The translations under genes were made by a program, and so were the position numbers. Source: an uncultured Eubacteriales bacterium (GTDB lineage Bacteria > Bacillota > Clostridia > Christensenellales > Aristaeellaceae). Taken from it: 46,760 bases of DNA. Positions 15,403 to 24,868 of the stretch are shown piece by piece (positions within the stretch are counted from its first letter, which is position 1; the number at the start of each line of letters is the position of its first letter). The notes beneath the pieces are model-generated. The model saw nothing but the letters and a program-made list of their open reading frames with translations, had not been told where the DNA came from and made no database searches. Location: positions 1 through 46,760 of the forward strand of contig CADASK010000031.1 in assembly GCA_902790495.1 (NCBI GenBank). Direction: 5' to 3'.

Positions 15403-18400
15403 TTACTGAGCGGCCAGCTTCTTGTAGGAGGCGAGACGCTCCTTGGCGTCCTCTTCCTGCTGCGCGAACAGGGTCGCGGCGGCATCCGGGAACTGCTGGG
15501 CCAGAGAGGTGTAACGCACCTCGCCCTTCAGGAACTCCTGATAATCGCCGGTGGGATCCTTGCTGTCCACGATCATGGGATTCTTGCCCTGAGCGGCCAG
15601 CTCGGGGTTGTAGCGGTAGGTCTGCCAGTAGCCGCACTCCACAGCCTTCTTGATCTCGGCCTGAGCCTTGCCCATGCCGCCCTTGGCGCGCAGGCCATGG
15701 TTGATGCAGGGCGCGTAGGCGATGATCAGGGACGGGCCGTCGTAGGCTTCAGCTTCCAGCATGGCCTTGATGACCTGAGCGGGATTGCTCATGGCGACCT
15801 GGGCCACGTACACATAGCCATAGCTGATGGCCATCATGCCGAGGTCCTTCTTCTTGGTGCGCTTGCCGGCGGCGGCGAACTTCGCCACAGAGCCGGTGGG
15901 CGTCGCCTTGGAGGCCTGGCCGCCGGTGTTGGAGTACACCTCGGTGTCAAGCACGAGGATGTTGACGTCCTGGTTCATGGCCAGCACGTGATCCACGCCG
16001 CCGTAACCGATGTCATAGGCCCAGCCGTCGCCGCCGAAGATCCAGATGGACTTCTTGGTCAGCAGGTCCTTGTTCTCCAGGATGTAGGCGCGCTTGTCGC
16101 AGCAGCCTTCCTTGGCCTCGAGCAGGGCAACCAGCTTGTCGCCGGCCTTGCGGCTGCCTTCGGCGTTGTCCTTGTTCTCCAGCCATTCCTTGGCAGCGGC
16201 CACAACAGCCTCATCCTTGCCTTCCTCGGCGACCTTGGAGATCACCTCGGCCAGCTTGGCGCGGCGCTGGGTCACAGCCAGGTTCATGCCGAAGCCGAAC
16301 TCAGCGTTGTCCTCGAACAGGGAGTTGGACCACGCGGGGCCAAAGCCCTTCTCGTTGGTGGTGTAGGGGCAGGTGGGCGCGGAGCCGCCGTAGATGGAGG
16401 AGCAGCCGGTCGCGTTGGCGATCATCATGCGGTCACCGAAGAGCTGGGTGACGAGCTTCACATAGGGAGTCTCGCCGCAGCCAGCGCAGGCACCGGAGAA
16501 CTCAAACAGGGGCTTGAGAGCCTGGCTGTTCTTCACGGTCGCCTTGTTGGTGATGCGGTCAGCCACCTCGGGCACGGTCATCGCGAACTCCCAGTTGGCT
16601 TCCTGGTTGCGCTGGCTGTCCAGGGGCTTCATGATCAGGGCTTCCTTGCCCTCCTTGCCGTGCAGCGGGCAGACATCCACGCAGTTGCCGCAGCCGGTGC
16701 AGTCCATGGGAGAGATCTGCATGCGGTACTTCATGCCCTTGAACTCAGCGCCGGTGGCGGGCTTGGTCGCAAAGGACGCGGGAGCCTCCATGTCTTCGGG
16801 CACGTAGATGGGACGGATGCAGGCGTGCGGGCAGACGATGGCGCAGTTGCCGCACTGGATGCAGTTGTCGATCTGCCACTCAGGCACGAACACGGCGATG
16901 CCGCGCTTCTCGAACTTGGTGGTACCGGTGGGCACCATGCCGCGAGGATCGAGCATGCTGACGGGCAGGCTGTTGCCTTCCTGGGCCAGCACGGGCGCGA
17001 CGAACTCGTCAAAGTACTTGGTGGTGCCAGCGACCTTCATCGGCACAGCGCCGGTGGTGGCATTGGCCCAGCTCTCGGGGATCTTCACTTCCACCAGGCC
17101 GTCGATGGCGGCGTCGATGGCGGCGAAGTTCATGTTGACCACGTCCTGGCCCTTCTTGCCGTAGGACGCGACAACCTTTTCCTTCATGTACTTGTCAGCA
17201 TCCTCGTAGGGGATGATGTTGGCAAGCTTGAAGAAGGCAGCCTGCATGGTGGTGTTGGTACGGCCGCCCATGCCGACCTTGCGGGCCAGGTCGATGGCGT
17301 TGATGATGTAGAACTTGGCGTGCTTCTTGGCCAGGGTCTGCTTCATCTTGGCGGGCAGACGCTCGTCCAGCTCGTCCACGCTCCACTGGCAGTTCAGCAG
17401 GAAGGTGCCGCCGTCGCGCAGATCCTTCGCCATGTCGTACATGGTGACATAGGCGGGGTTGGAGCAGGAGATGAAGTCAGCCGCGTCGATCAGATAGGGG
17501 CTCTGGATCACGGTGTCGCCGAAGCGCAGGTGAGACACGGTCAGGCCGCCGGACTTCTTGGAATCATAGAAGAAGTAGGCCTGCGCATACTTGTCGGTGT
17601 GGTCGCCGATGATCTTGATGGAGTTCTTGTTGGCGCCGACGGTGCCGTCGGAGCCGAGGCCGTAGAACATGCAGCTCTGGGTGCCGGCAGGAGCGGCCAC
17701 GAAGGTCTCGCCCAGCTTCAGGGAGCTGTTGGTCACGTCGTCGTTGATGCCGACGGTGAAGTGGTTCTTCATCTCGCCGTCGAGGTTGTCAAACACGGCC
17801 TTGACCATGGTGGGGGTGAATTCCTTGCTGCCCAGGCCATAGCGTCCGCCGACGACCTTGATGTCGGTGCGGCCGGCTTCCATCAGCGCGGTGCACACGT
17901 CCAGGTACAGAGGCTCGCCCAGAGAACCGGACTCCTTGGTGCGGTCCATCACGGCGATCTTCTTCACGCTGGCGGGCAGTTCCTTCATCATGTATTCCAC
18001 AGAGAAGGGACGATACAGGTGGCACTTGAGCACGCCGACCTTCGCGCCGGAGGCGTTGAGCTTGTTGACGGTCTCGTGGATCACGTCGCAGCCGGAGCCC
18101 ATGCAGATGATGATCTTCTCGGCATCGGGCGCGCCCTCGTACTGGAAGGGCTTGTAGTAACGGCCGGTCAGCTTGCCGACGTCGTTCATGACCTCTTCCA
18201 CGATGGCGGGCACGGCGGCGTAGAACTTGTTGCCAGCCTCACGGCCCTGGAAGTAGATATCGCTGTTTTGAGCGGTACCGGCCTGATGGGGATGCTCGGG
18301 ATTCAGCGCGCGGGCGCGGAACTCGTCGATCTTGTCCCACGGCACGATGCTCTTGAGCTCTTCATAGTTGTTCTTGGGATCGATGGCGTCGATCTTCTGG

Positions 18401-18936
18401 ATCTCATGGCTGGTGCGGAAGCCGTCGAAGAAGTGCAGGAACGGCACGGAGCTCTTCAGGGTGGCGATGTGGGCCACCAGCGCCATGTCGTGCGCTTCCT
18501 GGACGGAGTTGCTGGCCAGCATGGCGAAGCCGGTCTGGCGGCAGGCCATGACGTCGCTGTGATCGCCGAAGATGTTCAGAGCATGGTAAGCCAGGGCGCG
18601 GGCGCTCACGTGGAACACGGAGGGCGTCAGCTCACCAGCGATCTTGTACATGTTGGGGATCATCAGCAGCAGACCCTGGGAAGCGGTAAAGGTGGTGGTC
18701 AGCGCGCCCGCGGACAGGGAGCCGTGGACAGCGCCTGCGGCACCGGCCTCAGACTGCATCTCCTGAATCTTCACGGTCTGGCCAAAGACGTTGTTGCGCT
18801 TTTCAGCGGCCCAAACGTCTGCGACCTCGGCCATGGGGGATGAGGGTGTGATCGGATAGATCGCTGCCACATCGCTGAATGCGTATGCGATATGGCTGAC
18901 GGCGGTATTGCCGTCGACGGTCATCTTGACAGCCAT
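15403..18936 (-). CDS. nifJ: Pyruvate:ferredoxin (flavodoxin) oxidoreductase, single-chain
   Basis: The protein has 1177 residues, the normal length for the homodimeric enzyme. ATG 18936 ([20 protein letters not shown]) follows AGGAGG; a longer reading to 19029 has no family counterpart and would cover the promoter leader. Domains in order: pyrimidine-binding domain with [17 protein letters not shown], transketolase C-like domain, linker/EKR region, two 4Fe-4S clusters ([12 protein letters not shown] near 690, [12 protein letters not shown] near 745), the third-cluster motif [13 protein letters not shown], and the thiamine-diphosphate site [16 protein letters not shown] near 970 with [14 protein letters not shown]. 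It oxidises pyruvate + CoA to acetyl-CoA + CO2 with reduction of ferredoxin in the cytosol, supplying the hydrogenase. It is monocistronic, with a perfect consensus promoter and about 125 nt of leader. Confidence 0.98.
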   Translation of the reverse strand: MAVKMTVDGNTAVSHIAYAFSDVAAIYPITPSSPMAEVADVWAAEKRNNVFGQTVKIQEMQSEAGAAGAVHGSLSAGALTTTFTASQGLLLMIPNMYKIAGELTPSVFHVSARALAYHALNIFGDHSDVMACRQTGFAMLASNSVQEAHDMALVAHIATLKSSVPFLHFFDGFRTSHEIQKIDAIDPKNNYEELKSIVPWDKIDEFRARALNPEHPHQAGTAQNSDIYFQGREAGNKFYAAVPAIVEEVMNDVGKLTGRYYKPFQYEGAPDAEKIIICMGSGCDVIHETVNKLNASGAKVGVLKCHLYRPFSVEYMMKELPASVKKIAVMDRTKESGSLGEPLYLDVCTALMEAGRTDIKVVGGRYGLGSKEFTPTMVKAVFDNLDGEMKNHFTVGINDDVTNSSLKLGETFVAAPAGTQSCMFYGLGSDGTVGANKNSIKIIGDHTDKYAQAYFFYDSKKSGGLTVSHLRFGDTVIQSPYLIDAADFISCSNPAYVTMYDMAKDLRDGGTFLLNCQWSVDELDERLPAKMKQTLAKKHAKFYIINAIDLARKVGMGGRTNTTMQAAFFKLANIIPYEDADKYMKEKVVASYGKKGQDVVNMNFAAIDAAIDGLVEVKIPESWANATTGAVPMKVAGTTKYFDEFVAPVLAQEGNSLPVSMLDPRGMVPTGTTKFEKRGIAVFVPEWQIDNCIQCGNCAIVCPHACIRPIYVPEDMEAPASFATKPATGAEFKGMKYRMQISPMDCTGCGNCVDVCPLHGKEGKEALIMKPLDSQRNQEANWEFAMTVPEVADRITNKATVKNSQALKPLFEFSGACAGCGETPYVKLVTQLFGDRMMIANATGCSSIYGGSAPTCPYTTNEKGFGPAWSNSLFEDNAEFGFGMNLAVTQRRAKLAEVISKVAEEGKDEAVVAAAKEWLENKDNAEGSRKAGDKLVALLEAKEGCCDKRAYILENKDLLTKKSIWIFGGDGWAYDIGYGGVDHVLAMNQDVNILVLDTEVYSNTGGQASKATPTGSVAKFAAAGKRTKKKDLGMMAISYGYVYVAQVAMSNPAQVIKAMLEAEAYDGPSLIIAYAPCINHGLRAKGGMGKAQAEIKKAVECGYWQTYRYNPELAAQGKNPMIVDSKDPTGDYQEFLKGEVRYTSLAQQFPDAAATLFAQQEEDAKERLASYKKLAAQ

Positions 18937-19067
18937 TGGAAACAACCTCCTCTGAAAGAATCGCCGCGAATCATCCCGGCGTTGCGGCCGCGTCCGTTTC
19001 CGCGAGGGGACCCGGTTCAACGTGTCCACTCACGCATACCAAAAGCGCGGCACTATGGCACACAGGT

Positions 19068-19096
19068 ATTATAAGGCTTTGGGACACCCCTGTCAA
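19068..19096 (-). promoter_or_regulatory. Perfect consensus sigma-A promoter of nifJ
   Basis: On the minus strand: TTGACA (19096-19091), a 17-nt spacer, TATAAT (19073-19068). Every hexamer base matches the consensus. The predicted start near 19061 leaves a leader of about 125 nt before the ATG. The leader is GC-rich with short self-complementary stretches, but I recognise no riboswitch in it. Confidence 0.85.
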
Positions 19097-19237
19097 TGAC
19101 GCAATTGGTCAAATCCACCCTGCATTGCCGATTTTCAGCCCGTTTTTCCCATCCAAATCTTCTTATCGAAGGGATAATGAAAATGTTTTGAACTCAACCA
19201 CGACCTCAGCTTTCATCGCAGAAAGAGAGGATGCGAT

Positions 19238-19347
19238 GCGAAGGGGTGCAGGGGGTTCGGAGCGCCCGGAAAACTCCATGTTATGGAGTTTTCAGCGGAG
19301 AACGGGCGGCAGCCCCGGACCGATCGCAAAGCCCCCTGCCCGCGCGA
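19238..19347 (+). repeat. Double-hairpin repeat, copy 4 (long form, second hairpin lost)
   Basis: GCGAAGG, then stem 1 TGCAGGGGG / CCCCCTGC with the same 65-nt insert (19256-19320) as copy 3. After stem 1 the sequence reads CCGCGCGAG and the second hairpin is broken. Together with copy 3 it forms directly oriented repeats on both sides of nifJ. The rest of the 487-base gap (18937-19423) holds the nifJ leader and promoter and the terminator of the nucleotidase. Confidence 0.85.
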
Positions 19348-19353
19348 GTCTTA

Positions 19354-19388
19354 CAAAGAAAACGTCCCGCTTCCGAAGAAGCGGGACG
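19354..19388 (-). terminator. Intrinsic terminator of the 5'-nucleotidase gene
   Basis: On the minus strand CGTCCCGCTTC / GAAGCGGGACG (19388-19378 with 19373-19363) forms an 11-bp stem with a 4-nt loop, followed by TTTTCTTTG. It lies about 35 bases after the stop codon. Confidence 0.85.
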
Positions 19389-19423
19389 CCATAGGTTACG
19401 TCTCAGTCAGCTGCGTTCAAAAC

Positions 19424-21091
19424 TCAGCGGACCTGGGTCTGGCTGCCGTGGGGCTCGCCGTAGGCTTCGGCGGTGATCTTGCCGCCCAGCACGTCCGCGA
19501 CGTAGTCCATCACAGCCTCGTCCATCGGGATGCCGGTGTCGAAGCTGGAGCTGGAGCGCGCGAACACGTTGTAGGTATCGCCGCCGGCCGCGCAGAAGTT
19601 GTTGGTCACGACAGCGTAGGTGGCGTTCTCGTCGAAGGGCTCGCCGTTGATGGCAGTGATGGTGACACGCTTGATGGAGGCGGGAGCATAGTAGCTGCTC
19701 TCCTTGCCGTCGAGCACATACACCTCGCCCTGATCATAGGGCACGGTGGTGTCAAGGGTCCAGGTGATGCCGCTGGTCTGCGGATAGCCGCCGATGGAGG
19801 TGGGGGTGCAGAAGGTGGAGGCCTCAAGGGCTTCCAGCAGCTCGGCGCCGGTCACATAGACGACGGCCACGGTGTTGCCGAAGGGCAGCACGGTGTTGAT
19901 GTTGTTCATGGTGATGTCGCCGGCCTCGATGGTGGCACGGATGCCGCCGCCGTTGGTGACGCCGACCACGGCGTTGAGCTCATCCTGCTCGATGCCGCCT
20001 TCCTTGACGACGGACCATACCATGGCGTCGGTGATCAGGTCGCCCAGGTTGGTCTCCTCGGTGCGGTTGCCGGGATCACGGTCGCCGTTGAGGCGGACCT
20101 CGGTGGAGGCGAACACGGCGCCGTACTTGGCGTCCACTTCATCGATGATGGCCTGCGCCTTGGCGAGAACCTCCTGGTCCTGGGCCAGGTACTTGGTGTT
20201 CACCAGATAGTTGGCCTCGACAGCCTTGGTCTCGTTGTTGATGACCACGACGCCGATGTTGGCAAACTTGGTGCCGGTGGACTGAATGGGCTCGCCGTTC
20301 TCGCCGGCGGTCATCACGGTGTGGGAGTGGCCGTCCAGCACGAAGTCAATGCCGGAGATCTTGGCGAAGGCGTCGACGGAGCGGTAGCCGTTGGGGGCGG
20401 ACTCCTCGTCCACGCCCAGGTGGAACAGGCCGACCACGAGGTCCACGTTCTGGGCCTTCAGGTCGTCCACGGCCTTCTGGCCGGCCTCATAGAGCTTGTC
20501 GAAAGTGGAGAAGTTGATCTCCTTGATCATGCCGGGGTTGACCTTGGTCGCGGTCTCGGGCGTCTCCATGCCGAAGAAGCCGATCTTCAGGCCGGCCTTG
20601 GTCTCGATGACGGCCGTCGCGGGCAGGATGGTCTCGCCGGTCTCGTCCAGGTAGACGTTGGCGCAGATGGTGGTGAACTCGGCCTTGGACAGGTTCTCCA
20701 TCAGCTGGGCGTAGCCGAAATCGAACTCATGGTTGCCCAGGGTGACGATGTCGTACTTGGCGGCGTTCATCATCTCCACGGCGGTCAGGCCCTTGGAGGC
20801 GCTCACATACGTGGTGCCCTGGCTGAAGTCGCCGGCGTCGGCCACGATGACCTCGGCGCCCTGAGCCTCAAACCAGCTGCGGAGTGTGGGAATGTAGGCG
20901 TAGCCGGTCAGCGCGCCGTGCACGTCGTTGGAGTGCAGGATGACGGTGGTGCCGGCGTAGTCGGTACGAAGATCGCCCGCGAAGACCTTCGCGGCAGCCG
21001 CGTAATCAGCGTCGGTCATGTCCGCGAAGGCGGTGGCGCTCATCGCGAAGACCATGACCAGGGCCAGCACCAGGCTGAGAAGCTTTTTCAT
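19424..21091 (-). CDS. Secreted 5'-nucleotidase / UshA-type metallophosphatase
   Basis: The protein has 555 residues. It has a signal peptide (MKKLLSLVLALVMVFAMSATAFA, about 23 residues, Ala-x-Ala cleavage) and no lipobox. The metallophosphatase domain follows: LHSNDVHGALTG, VADAGDFSQGT, TLGNHEFDFG, and DGHSHTVM with the two His of the dinuclear site. The C-terminal nucleotidase domain carries NLGDLITDAMV, VTNGGGIRA (substrate loop) and NNFCAAGGDTYNVF. Such enzymes release nucleosides and phosphate from extracellular nucleotides or UDP-sugars. No C-terminal sortase or S-layer anchor is visible. It is monocistronic, with GGGAG upstream of the ATG. Confidence 0.93.
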   Translation of the reverse strand: MKKLLSLVLALVMVFAMSATAFADMTDADYAAAAKVFAGDLRTDYAGTTVILHSNDVHGALTGYAYIPTLRSWFEAQGAEVIVADAGDFSQGTTYVSASKGLTAVEMMNAAKYDIVTLGNHEFDFGYAQLMENLSKAEFTTICANVYLDETGETILPATAVIETKAGLKIGFFGMETPETATKVNPGMIKEINFSTFDKLYEAGQKAVDDLKAQNVDLVVGLFHLGVDEESAPNGYRSVDAFAKISGIDFVLDGHSHTVMTAGENGEPIQSTGTKFANIGVVVINNETKAVEANYLVNTKYLAQDQEVLAKAQAIIDEVDAKYGAVFASTEVRLNGDRDPGNRTEETNLGDLITDAMVWSVVKEGGIEQDELNAVVGVTNGGGIRATIEAGDITMNNINTVLPFGNTVAVVYVTGAELLEALEASTFCTPTSIGGYPQTSGITWTLDTTVPYDQGEVYVLDGKESSYYAPASIKRVTITAINGEPFDENATYAVVTNNFCAAGGDTYNVFARSSSSFDTGIPMDEAVMDYVADVLGGKITAEAYGEPHGSQTQVR

Positions 21092-21303
21092 GGTAACATT
21101 TCTCCCTTCTTGCGTTGAGTGAAAACAGAGAATGGAGTAACCGAAAAAAAGATAGTATAAACGACCATAAAAAGCAAGCCTTTAAAGGAAAAGTACCAAA
21201 ATTTCGCAATTTCTTCACACCGTTGTAACCTTCGTTGCAGAAATGAGCCCGCATATTGTTCTATAAATATAAAAACCGCCCGCGCTGTTGGGTTTGATTT
21301 GGT

Positions 21304-22023
21304 TTACAGCCTGTCCTCCGGCCTTCCGCGGCGAAGCTTCTCCAGGAAGGCGGCCACGGAGCGCTCCTCCAGGCCGATGGTGATCTCCGGCTCCAGCATG
21401 TCGCCGAGGTAATGCGCGTCGGAGGAGTGCAGGATCACCTTGCCGATCTGCACGTCCTGCGGGCAGGGGAGCGCGCGCCAGACCTCCAGGGCGGTGAGAT
21501 CCAGGCCCTCCGGCATAAAGCCCAGGTTGACCAGCAGGCCGTTGGCCCCGCGGTTGATGTGGGCCGGCACGGGCACGCCGCCGGCCTCGCGGATCAGCCT
21601 GACCCAGTCCTGCAGGGGCAGGTCGGTGGCGCCGATGAGCAGGTGCTCCTCCTCGTCGATCTGGTTGTCGTCCTCGTCCATCACGCGCTGGTTGCCGAAA
21701 TAGGCAGGCTTGTTCTTCTTCTTGGGCAGGTGGGACATCACGAAGTCGCCGAACTCCACGGCCACCGGCACCGTCGGGAAATACCCCAGCAGGTGCACCT
21801 CCTCGTGGGTGGTGATCTCCATGCCGGGGATCAGCAGCAGGCCGTAGGCGTCACAGCAGCGCTGCGCCGTGGGCAGGTTGCGCGCCGTGTTGTGATCGGT
21901 CACTGCGATCATCTGCAGCCCCTTGACCGCCGCCATGCCGCAGATGTTCGCCGGGGTCATGTCGTCGTCCCCGCAGGGCGAGAGACAGCTGTGGATGTGC
22001 AGGTCGCAGAACAGGCGTTCCAT
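21304..22023 (-). CDS. PHP-domain protein of the DRTGG / hydrogenase-like cluster
   Basis: The protein has 239 residues. PHP motifs: DLHIHSCLSPCGDDDMTP (HxH at residues 9-11), AVTDHNTARN, LLIPGMEITTHEEVHLLGYF, and the late SDAHYLGDM. An acidic middle (VMDEDDNQIDEEE, about 115-127) and the PAHINR motif complete it. It is a putative metal-dependent phosphoesterase; TrpH/RnaAM-type 3'-5' nucleases share the layout, but the substrate here is unknown. Only 3 bases separate it from the upstream DRTGG gene, and it ends a five-gene operon whose other members look like a redox-sensing and signalling unit. Confidence 0.85.
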   Translation of the reverse strand: MERLFCDLHIHSCLSPCGDDDMTPANICGMAAVKGLQMIAVTDHNTARNLPTAQRCCDAYGLLLIPGMEITTHEEVHLLGYFPTVPVAVEFGDFVMSHLPKKKNKPAYFGNQRVMDEDDNQIDEEEHLLIGATDLPLQDWVRLIREAGGVPVPAHINRGANGLLVNLGFMPEGLDLTALEVWRALPCPQDVQIGKVILHSSDAHYLGDMLEPEITIGLEERSVAAFLEKLRRGRPEDRL

Positions 22024-22026
22024 CGC

Positions 22027-22371
22027 TCAGCTGTGGGCGGCCACGCCGTGGGCCATCATGCGGCCGCAGATCTCGTAGGCGGTCAGCGGGGAGGTCAGCA
22101 CGGCCATGCCCTCGTCGTTGGCCTTCTGCAGGCTCTCGGCCTCCATGCGGATGCCCTCGGGCAGCACGATGCAGGCCATCTCGGAGAGCACCGCCACGGC
22201 CACCACGTTCATGTGCGTCTGCACGGTGACCCAGGCCATGCCCTCGTCGCCGTGGGCCATCACCCAGCTGAGCAGGTCGCAGGCATAGCCGCAGGTGATC
22301 TCCCTGTCCTCCTCAAGGGAGGGGGTCAGGTTTTCCGCCTGGATCAGTTCACAAAGCTCGGATACTTTCAT
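22027..22371 (-). CDS. DRTGG-domain protein (cluster copy 2)
   Basis: The protein has 114 residues. ATG 22371 (MKVSELCELI) has AAGGAG 10 nt upstream; an upstream in-frame reading adds ten residues of no family character. Single-domain DRTGG proteins are found in clostridia next to [FeFe]-hydrogenase-like genes; DRTGG domains also sit between CBS and other domains in pyrophosphatases and may bind nucleotides. Visible segments are EITCGYACDLLSWVMAH and ENP-like ESLQKANDEGMAVLTS followed by TAYEICGRM. Another DRTGG protein starts the same operon. The function is unknown. Confidence 0.8.
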   Translation of the reverse strand: MKVSELCELIQAENLTPSLEEDREITCGYACDLLSWVMAHGDEGMAWVTVQTHMNVVAVAVLSEMACIVLPEGIRMEAESLQKANDEGMAVLTSPLTAYEICGRMMAHGVAAHS

Positions 22372-22401
22372 GGGCAAACAGCTCCTTCTGTGGGAATTCA
22401 T

Positions 22402-23703
22402 TCAGCGCCGCTCGTTCTGGGCCAGGGCGACCATCTCCTCGGCCATCACCTTCAGGCGCTCCTTCATCAGGTGGATGCAGTCCATCTCGGTGGCGTAGCC
22501 GCGCACGATGTCCTCGGCGAAGGTCGCGCAGGTGGGCGAGCCGCAGGAGCCGCAGTCGTAGCCCGGCAGCTTCTCCACCAGCTCGTTGATGCGGTTCATC
22601 ATCTGCATGGCGACCACCAGGTTGTCGTCCAGGCGCATGGCGTCGTTGCGCTGGAAGGGCAGGTCGTTCTTCATCGGGTACTTGGTTAGCATGGAGGCGG
22701 GCACATCCACGTCCGGGTGTACCTTGGGCATGCTGTTGACCAGCTTGCGGATGCCGGACTTGGCCACGTAGGTGTTCTCAAAGGTCAGCGGGCCGCCGAC
22801 GCAGCCGCCCATGCAGGCGTTGCCCTCCAGGAATTCCAGATCGTTCAGCTTTTCGTTCTCCACATCCTCCAGCACCTTGATGACGTTGGGGATGCCGTCC
22901 ACGGAGAGGCTGGAGTGGGGGCACACGGCGTTGGCCTCGCCGTTGCTGCTGGCCCAGGCGATGCCGTAGCGGGTGGAGGGCACCAGGTCGGGATTGGAGA
23001 TCATCTCCTCCACATGGGGCAGCAGCTGGCCGTAGAGCTCCATCATGGAGATGGCCCCGTCCAGGGCGGACTTGCTCTGGCCCAGCGGGTTGTGGATCAC
23101 CGTCATCTTGGCCGGGCAGGGGGTGATGAAGAAGCAGCCGACCTCCTCCGGCAGGCAGCCGTGGCTGCGGCAGAACTCCGCCCGGGCGATGGAGGCGGCC
23201 ACCTCCATGGGCTGGCGGATGTCGATCACATGGTCCAGCAGATCGGGGAAGCGCACCTGGATCAGCCGCACCACGGCGGGGCAGGCGGAGGAGATCACGG
23301 GGCGCGGCAGGCTCGGGTCGCGCATGCGCTCGCGGATGGCCCGGGTGGTGACGTCCGCGCCGCGGGCGACGGGGAAGACGTCGTCGAAGCCAATGCGGCG
23401 CAGGGCTTCCAGCACGTAGTCCACCTTGGGCAGGTTGCGGAACTGCCCGTACAGCGAGGGCGCGGGCAGCGCGATGTTGTATTTGAAACGCTTCAGCTCA
23501 TCCATCGAATCCGTCACGGCCACCTTGGCGTGGTAGTCACAGACGCGGATGCACTCGCCGCAGTCGATGCAGAGGGTATCCAGGATGTGCGCGCGTCCGC
23601 CGCGCACGCGGATGGCCTCGGTGGGGCAGCGCTTGAGGCAGTTGGTGCAGCCGCGGCAGCGATCCCGGTCGAGGCGCACGGAATGATAGCGCGGTTCAGG
23701 CAA
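22402..23703 (-). CDS. [FeFe]-hydrogenase-like protein with ferredoxin and C-terminal 4Fe-4S domains (putative sensor)
   Basis: The protein has 433 residues. It starts with TTG at 23703 because an in-frame stop lies three codons upstream and the ferredoxin domain begins at once; AAAGGCGG precedes it. Two 4Fe-4S motifs (Cys16/19/22/26 and Cys45/48/51/55) are followed by an H-cluster domain in which all four cluster cysteines remain (Cys141 in SSACP, Cys196 in TPCPAK, Cys297 and Cys301 in NACMGGC) but the surroundings differ from catalytic enzymes: Ala140 precedes the first, L2 lacks Met and Glu, and L3 lacks the Met. A C-terminal cluster C-x2-C-x4-C-x16-C (384, 387, 392, 409) resembles the Fe-S domain of RnfB. 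It probably senses H2 or redox state rather than making H2. Confidence 0.85.
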   Translation of the reverse strand: MPEPRYHSVRLDRDRCRGCTNCLKRCPTEAIRVRGGRAHILDTLCIDCGECIRVCDYHAKVAVTDSMDELKRFKYNIALPAPSLYGQFRNLPKVDYVLEALRRIGFDDVFPVARGADVTTRAIRERMRDPSLPRPVISSACPAVVRLIQVRFPDLLDHVIDIRQPMEVAASIARAEFCRSHGCLPEEVGCFFITPCPAKMTVIHNPLGQSKSALDGAISMMELYGQLLPHVEEMISNPDLVPSTRYGIAWASSNGEANAVCPHSSLSVDGIPNVIKVLEDVENEKLNDLEFLEGNACMGGCVGGPLTFENTYVAKSGIRKLVNSMPKVHPDVDVPASMLTKYPMKNDLPFQRNDAMRLDDNLVVAMQMMNRINELVEKLPGYDCGSCGSPTCATFAEDIVRGYATEMDCIHLMKERLKVMAEEMVALAQNERR

Positions 23704-23799
23704 AGCGTGTCACCGCCTTTCTCTCTATATGTAAACGATTCTCGTATGTGTATCGGTGGAGGACGGCTTCCGGCAGACTGCGGACGGAAAACAGGCCCG

Positions 23800-24231
23800 T
23801 CACGCCAGGCGGAAGCGCATCGTGATGTTGGTGCCCACGCCGACGGTGCTTTGGATGTCGAACTCGTCCGCGTTGCGCTTCATGTTCGGCAGGCCCATGC
23901 CCGCGCCGAAGCCCAGGGAGCGCGCCTCGTCGTTGGCGGTGGACCAGCCCTCGCGCATGGCCAGGGACAGGTCGGGAATGCCAGGGCCCCGGTCGCTGGA
24001 GACCAGCTGCACGTATTCAGGATAGACCACCAGATCCAGCTCGCCGCCGAGGGAGTGGATCACCAGGTTCAGCTCCACCTCGTAGGAGGCGACGGCGACC
24101 CGTCGCAGCACGTCGCCGGTGATGCCCAGCTTCTTGAGCCGGCGCTTGATATCCGCGCTGGCCGAGCCGGCGCTTGTATAGTCAGCCGCCTCCACGGGGT
24201 AGACGGCCTTCATCAGTTCCATCATTGCCAT
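23800..24231 (-). CDS. HATPase_c ATP-binding protein (RsbW/anti-sigma-factor kinase-like)
   Basis: The protein has 143 residues and a single GHKL ATP-binding domain. The N-box reads SYEVELNLVIHSLGG, the G1 box SSDRGPGIPD, and the G2 box SLGFGAGMGLPNMKR, ending in VGVGTNITMRFRL. There is no sensor, dimerisation or His-box domain, so it resembles the serine kinases RsbW and SpoIIAB rather than a two-component kinase. It lies 6 bases after the first DRTGG gene and 96 bases before the hydrogenase-like gene. With those neighbours it may relay a redox or H2 signal (inference). No STAS partner or sigma factor is in the window. Confidence 0.85.
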   Translation of the reverse strand: MAMMELMKAVYPVEAADYTSAGSASADIKRRLKKLGITGDVLRRVAVASYEVELNLVIHSLGGELDLVVYPEYVQLVSSDRGPGIPDLSLAMREGWSTANDEARSLGFGAGMGLPNMKRNADEFDIQSTVGVGTNITMRFRLA

Positions 24232-24237
24232 GTTCGC

Positions 24238-24609
24238 TCAATCCTCCGAGTCCCATTCCAAGGGCACGGGCACGCCGCGCAGGCCCTCCTGGTAGAGCAG
24301 GCCGCAGGCGGTGAAGGCCGTCGCCTTGGTGGTGATGACGACCAGATCCTGCTCCGCCGCGCTCTCCAGAATCTCCTCGTTGGGCACCTTGCCGCGCACG
24401 AAGACCAGGCACTTGAGGTCGAGCATTTCGCTGGTGCGCACCACGTGGGGATTGGTCAGGCCGGTGATCAACACCGTCTTCTCGTCCACAAAGGCCAGCA
24501 CGTCGCTCATCAGATCCGAGCAGCAGGCGGTGTAGACCGGGGTCGAGAGCTTGTCCTCGCCGAGGAGAACATGCGCGTTGAGCACGCGCACCATATCCTG
24601 GATGGTCAC
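24238..24609 (-). CDS. DRTGG-domain protein (cluster copy 1)
   Basis: The protein has 123 residues and starts with GTG at 24609, 9 nt after GGGAGGG. Recognisable segments are MTIQDMVRVLNAHVLLGEDK (the N-terminal part seen in this small DRTGG/serine-kinase-associated family), ACCSDLMSDVLAFVDEKTVL, and VFVRGKVPNEEILESAAEQD with the LVVITTKATAFTACGLLYQEGL ending. It is the first gene of the five-gene operon running to 21304. It is a divergent paralogue of the DRTGG protein at 22027. The molecular role is unknown. No convincing promoter was found in the 259-base gap to deoC. Confidence 0.8.
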   Translation of the reverse strand: MTIQDMVRVLNAHVLLGEDKLSTPVYTACCSDLMSDVLAFVDEKTVLITGLTNPHVVRTSEMLDLKCLVFVRGKVPNEEILESAAEQDLVVITTKATAFTACGLLYQEGLRGVPVPLEWDSED

Positions 24610-24868
24610 GCGGAAATCCCTCCCATAAGATCAGGTCAGTCTCGGGACGGCCGCGCGGCGACGGGAGATCCCGTTCGCCCGCAAGATACGACCATCACAA
24701 CCCGAATAGAATTATTTTAATGCATCATCTGGTTGGTGTCAATCCATATGAGAAATGTTTTTCGCCTTTCAGCCTTGTGCAGGACTTTTCCCTTTTCCAT
24801 CGAATCATCATAAAGAATGCGTATCGCCTGCGGGGCGCGCGCGATGATGGAACGACAGGAAAGGATGT

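Noticed and set aside
18937-19029. N-terminal extension of PFOR to 19029
   Set aside because: The family starts at [17 protein letters not shown] lies before that ATG, and the extension lies within the transcript leader.
21245-21303. Terminator of the PHP gene at 21304
   Set aside because: GGGCGG followed by TTTTT is present on the minus strand, but I could not find a clean matching stem.
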